Assembly (NCBI GenBank): GCA_022511125.1
Contig: JAFLSD010000001.1
Location: 186,001-250,000 of the forward strand
Direction: 5' to 3'
Length of the DNA stretch: 64,000 nucleotides
DNA from: Paramuribaculum sp.
Lineage (GTDB): Bacteria > Bacteroidota > Bacteroidia > Bacteroidales > Muribaculaceae
Below, piece by piece: positions 63,702 through 64,000 of the stretch. A program made the position numbers and the translations under genes. Numbering within the stretch: the first letter of the stretch is position 1; each line of letters begins with the position of its first letter. The notes under the pieces were generated by a model, which was not told the DNA's origin, made no database searches, and was given only the letters and a program-made list of their open reading frames with translations.

Positions 63702-64000
63702 AATAAAATGATTTTGTGGCCTCAATCCTCTAATATGCCGTTAAATAAATGAAAAAGGTGTGAGGATTAAATTCGTCATATCCTGTAATTTGGCTCCGGT
63801 AAGGCCATAGCAACAGACATGAACGAAAATTGCATCCCACACCAATCTCGCATATAATCTACCCCAACAGGGGTGAATACACGCATTGGCGCAGGTGCAT
63901 TTCAAACCATCTTGTTGCTATAAATTTTACCGGAATTTAATTACAAAGACAATTCAAATTACACCTTATGTGAACATTGCGCGGCCTCTGCCGCTATTTT
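63702..64000. other. Right-edge stretch without a recognisable gene
   Basis: About 300 bases upstream of the lipoprotein gene. Only very short open frames are present, and a small CCCC-AACA-GGGG repeat. No tRNA, known RNA or clear -7 element was seen; a promoter for the lipoprotein gene should lie here. Confidence 0.5.

Noticed and set aside
1..64000. CRISPR arrays, toxin-antitoxin pairs, restriction systems, phage or IS genes
   Set aside because: Read for on both strands; no repeat-spacer pattern, transposase, integrase or nuclease-methylase pair was seen.

Overview
The window is chromosomal DNA from a member of the Bacteroidota, most likely Bacteroidales; a Muribaculaceae-like genome is my guess but I cannot place it by eye. 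The evidence is a type III glutamine synthetase, the dapL/dapF route to meso-diaminopimelate, DUF3822 and DUF5106-type proteins, lipoproteins with a Bacteroidota-style lipobox, an OMP_b-brl_3-type outer-membrane barrel, and many copies of the Bacteroidota -7 promoter element TAnnTTTG placed just upstream of genes. No rRNA, tRNA, CRISPR array, insertion sequence or prophage was seen. I found no convincing undescribed multi-gene system; most of the window is core genome, and the interesting items are local oddities.

Layout. 1-2.7 kb (+): tail of a surface-polysaccharide locus (glycosyltransferase cut by the window edge, initiating sugar-phosphate transferase, UDP-uronate-type epimerase), closed by a strong terminator. 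2.7-5.9 kb (-): a small lipoprotein and clpB. 6-12.6 kb (+): thioredoxin-like DUF5106-type lumenal protein with a DoxX-family membrane protein, mnmA, a bifunctional-nuclease/UVR protein, a Hanks-type kinase and an aspartate-type aminotransferase. 12.6-19 kb (-): GYF/TM2 protein, ribE, a GH130 phosphorylase/mannosidase with its MFS transporter, and tonB-exbD-exbB-pdxJ (transcription runs from pdxJ leftwards). 19-27 kb (+): a stand-alone ACT-like protein, nadK, a YgjP-like metallopeptidase, then gltB-gltD. 27-30.2 kb (-): an ATP-grasp/neuB/neuC operon joined by ATGA overlaps. 30.3-35 kb (+): a second Hanks-type kinase, paralogous to the first, and an outer-membrane barrel protein. 35-36.6 kb (-): a membrane-anchored unknown and a UPF0104/flippase-like protein. 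36.8-37.7 kb (+): an AraC-family regulator.

37.7-52.7 kb (-) is the complete division and cell-wall cluster in the order rsmH-ftsL-ftsI-murE-mraY-murD-ftsW-murG-murC-ftsQ-ftsA-ftsZ, without mraZ. 52.9-58.4 kb (-) is a housekeeping run: NAD-dependent epimerase, small membrane protein, aroQ, a short pyruvate kinase, an O-methyltransferase, DUF3822, rsmD and a sirtuin. 58.7-63.1 kb (+) carries dapF, dapL and glnN; a lipoprotein (-) follows.

How the parts fit: dapL and dapF make meso-DAP, which MurE (with the DNPR motif typical of DAP-adding enzymes) puts into the peptidoglycan precursor that MraY, MurG, FtsW and FtsI then process. gltBD and glnN together give the GS-GOGAT route of ammonium assimilation, with an aspartate-type aminotransferase using the glutamate. 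The Exb/TonB genes would energise outer-membrane uptake. Several annotated starts were moved because the -7 promoter element, or a neighbouring gene, rules out the longest open frame.
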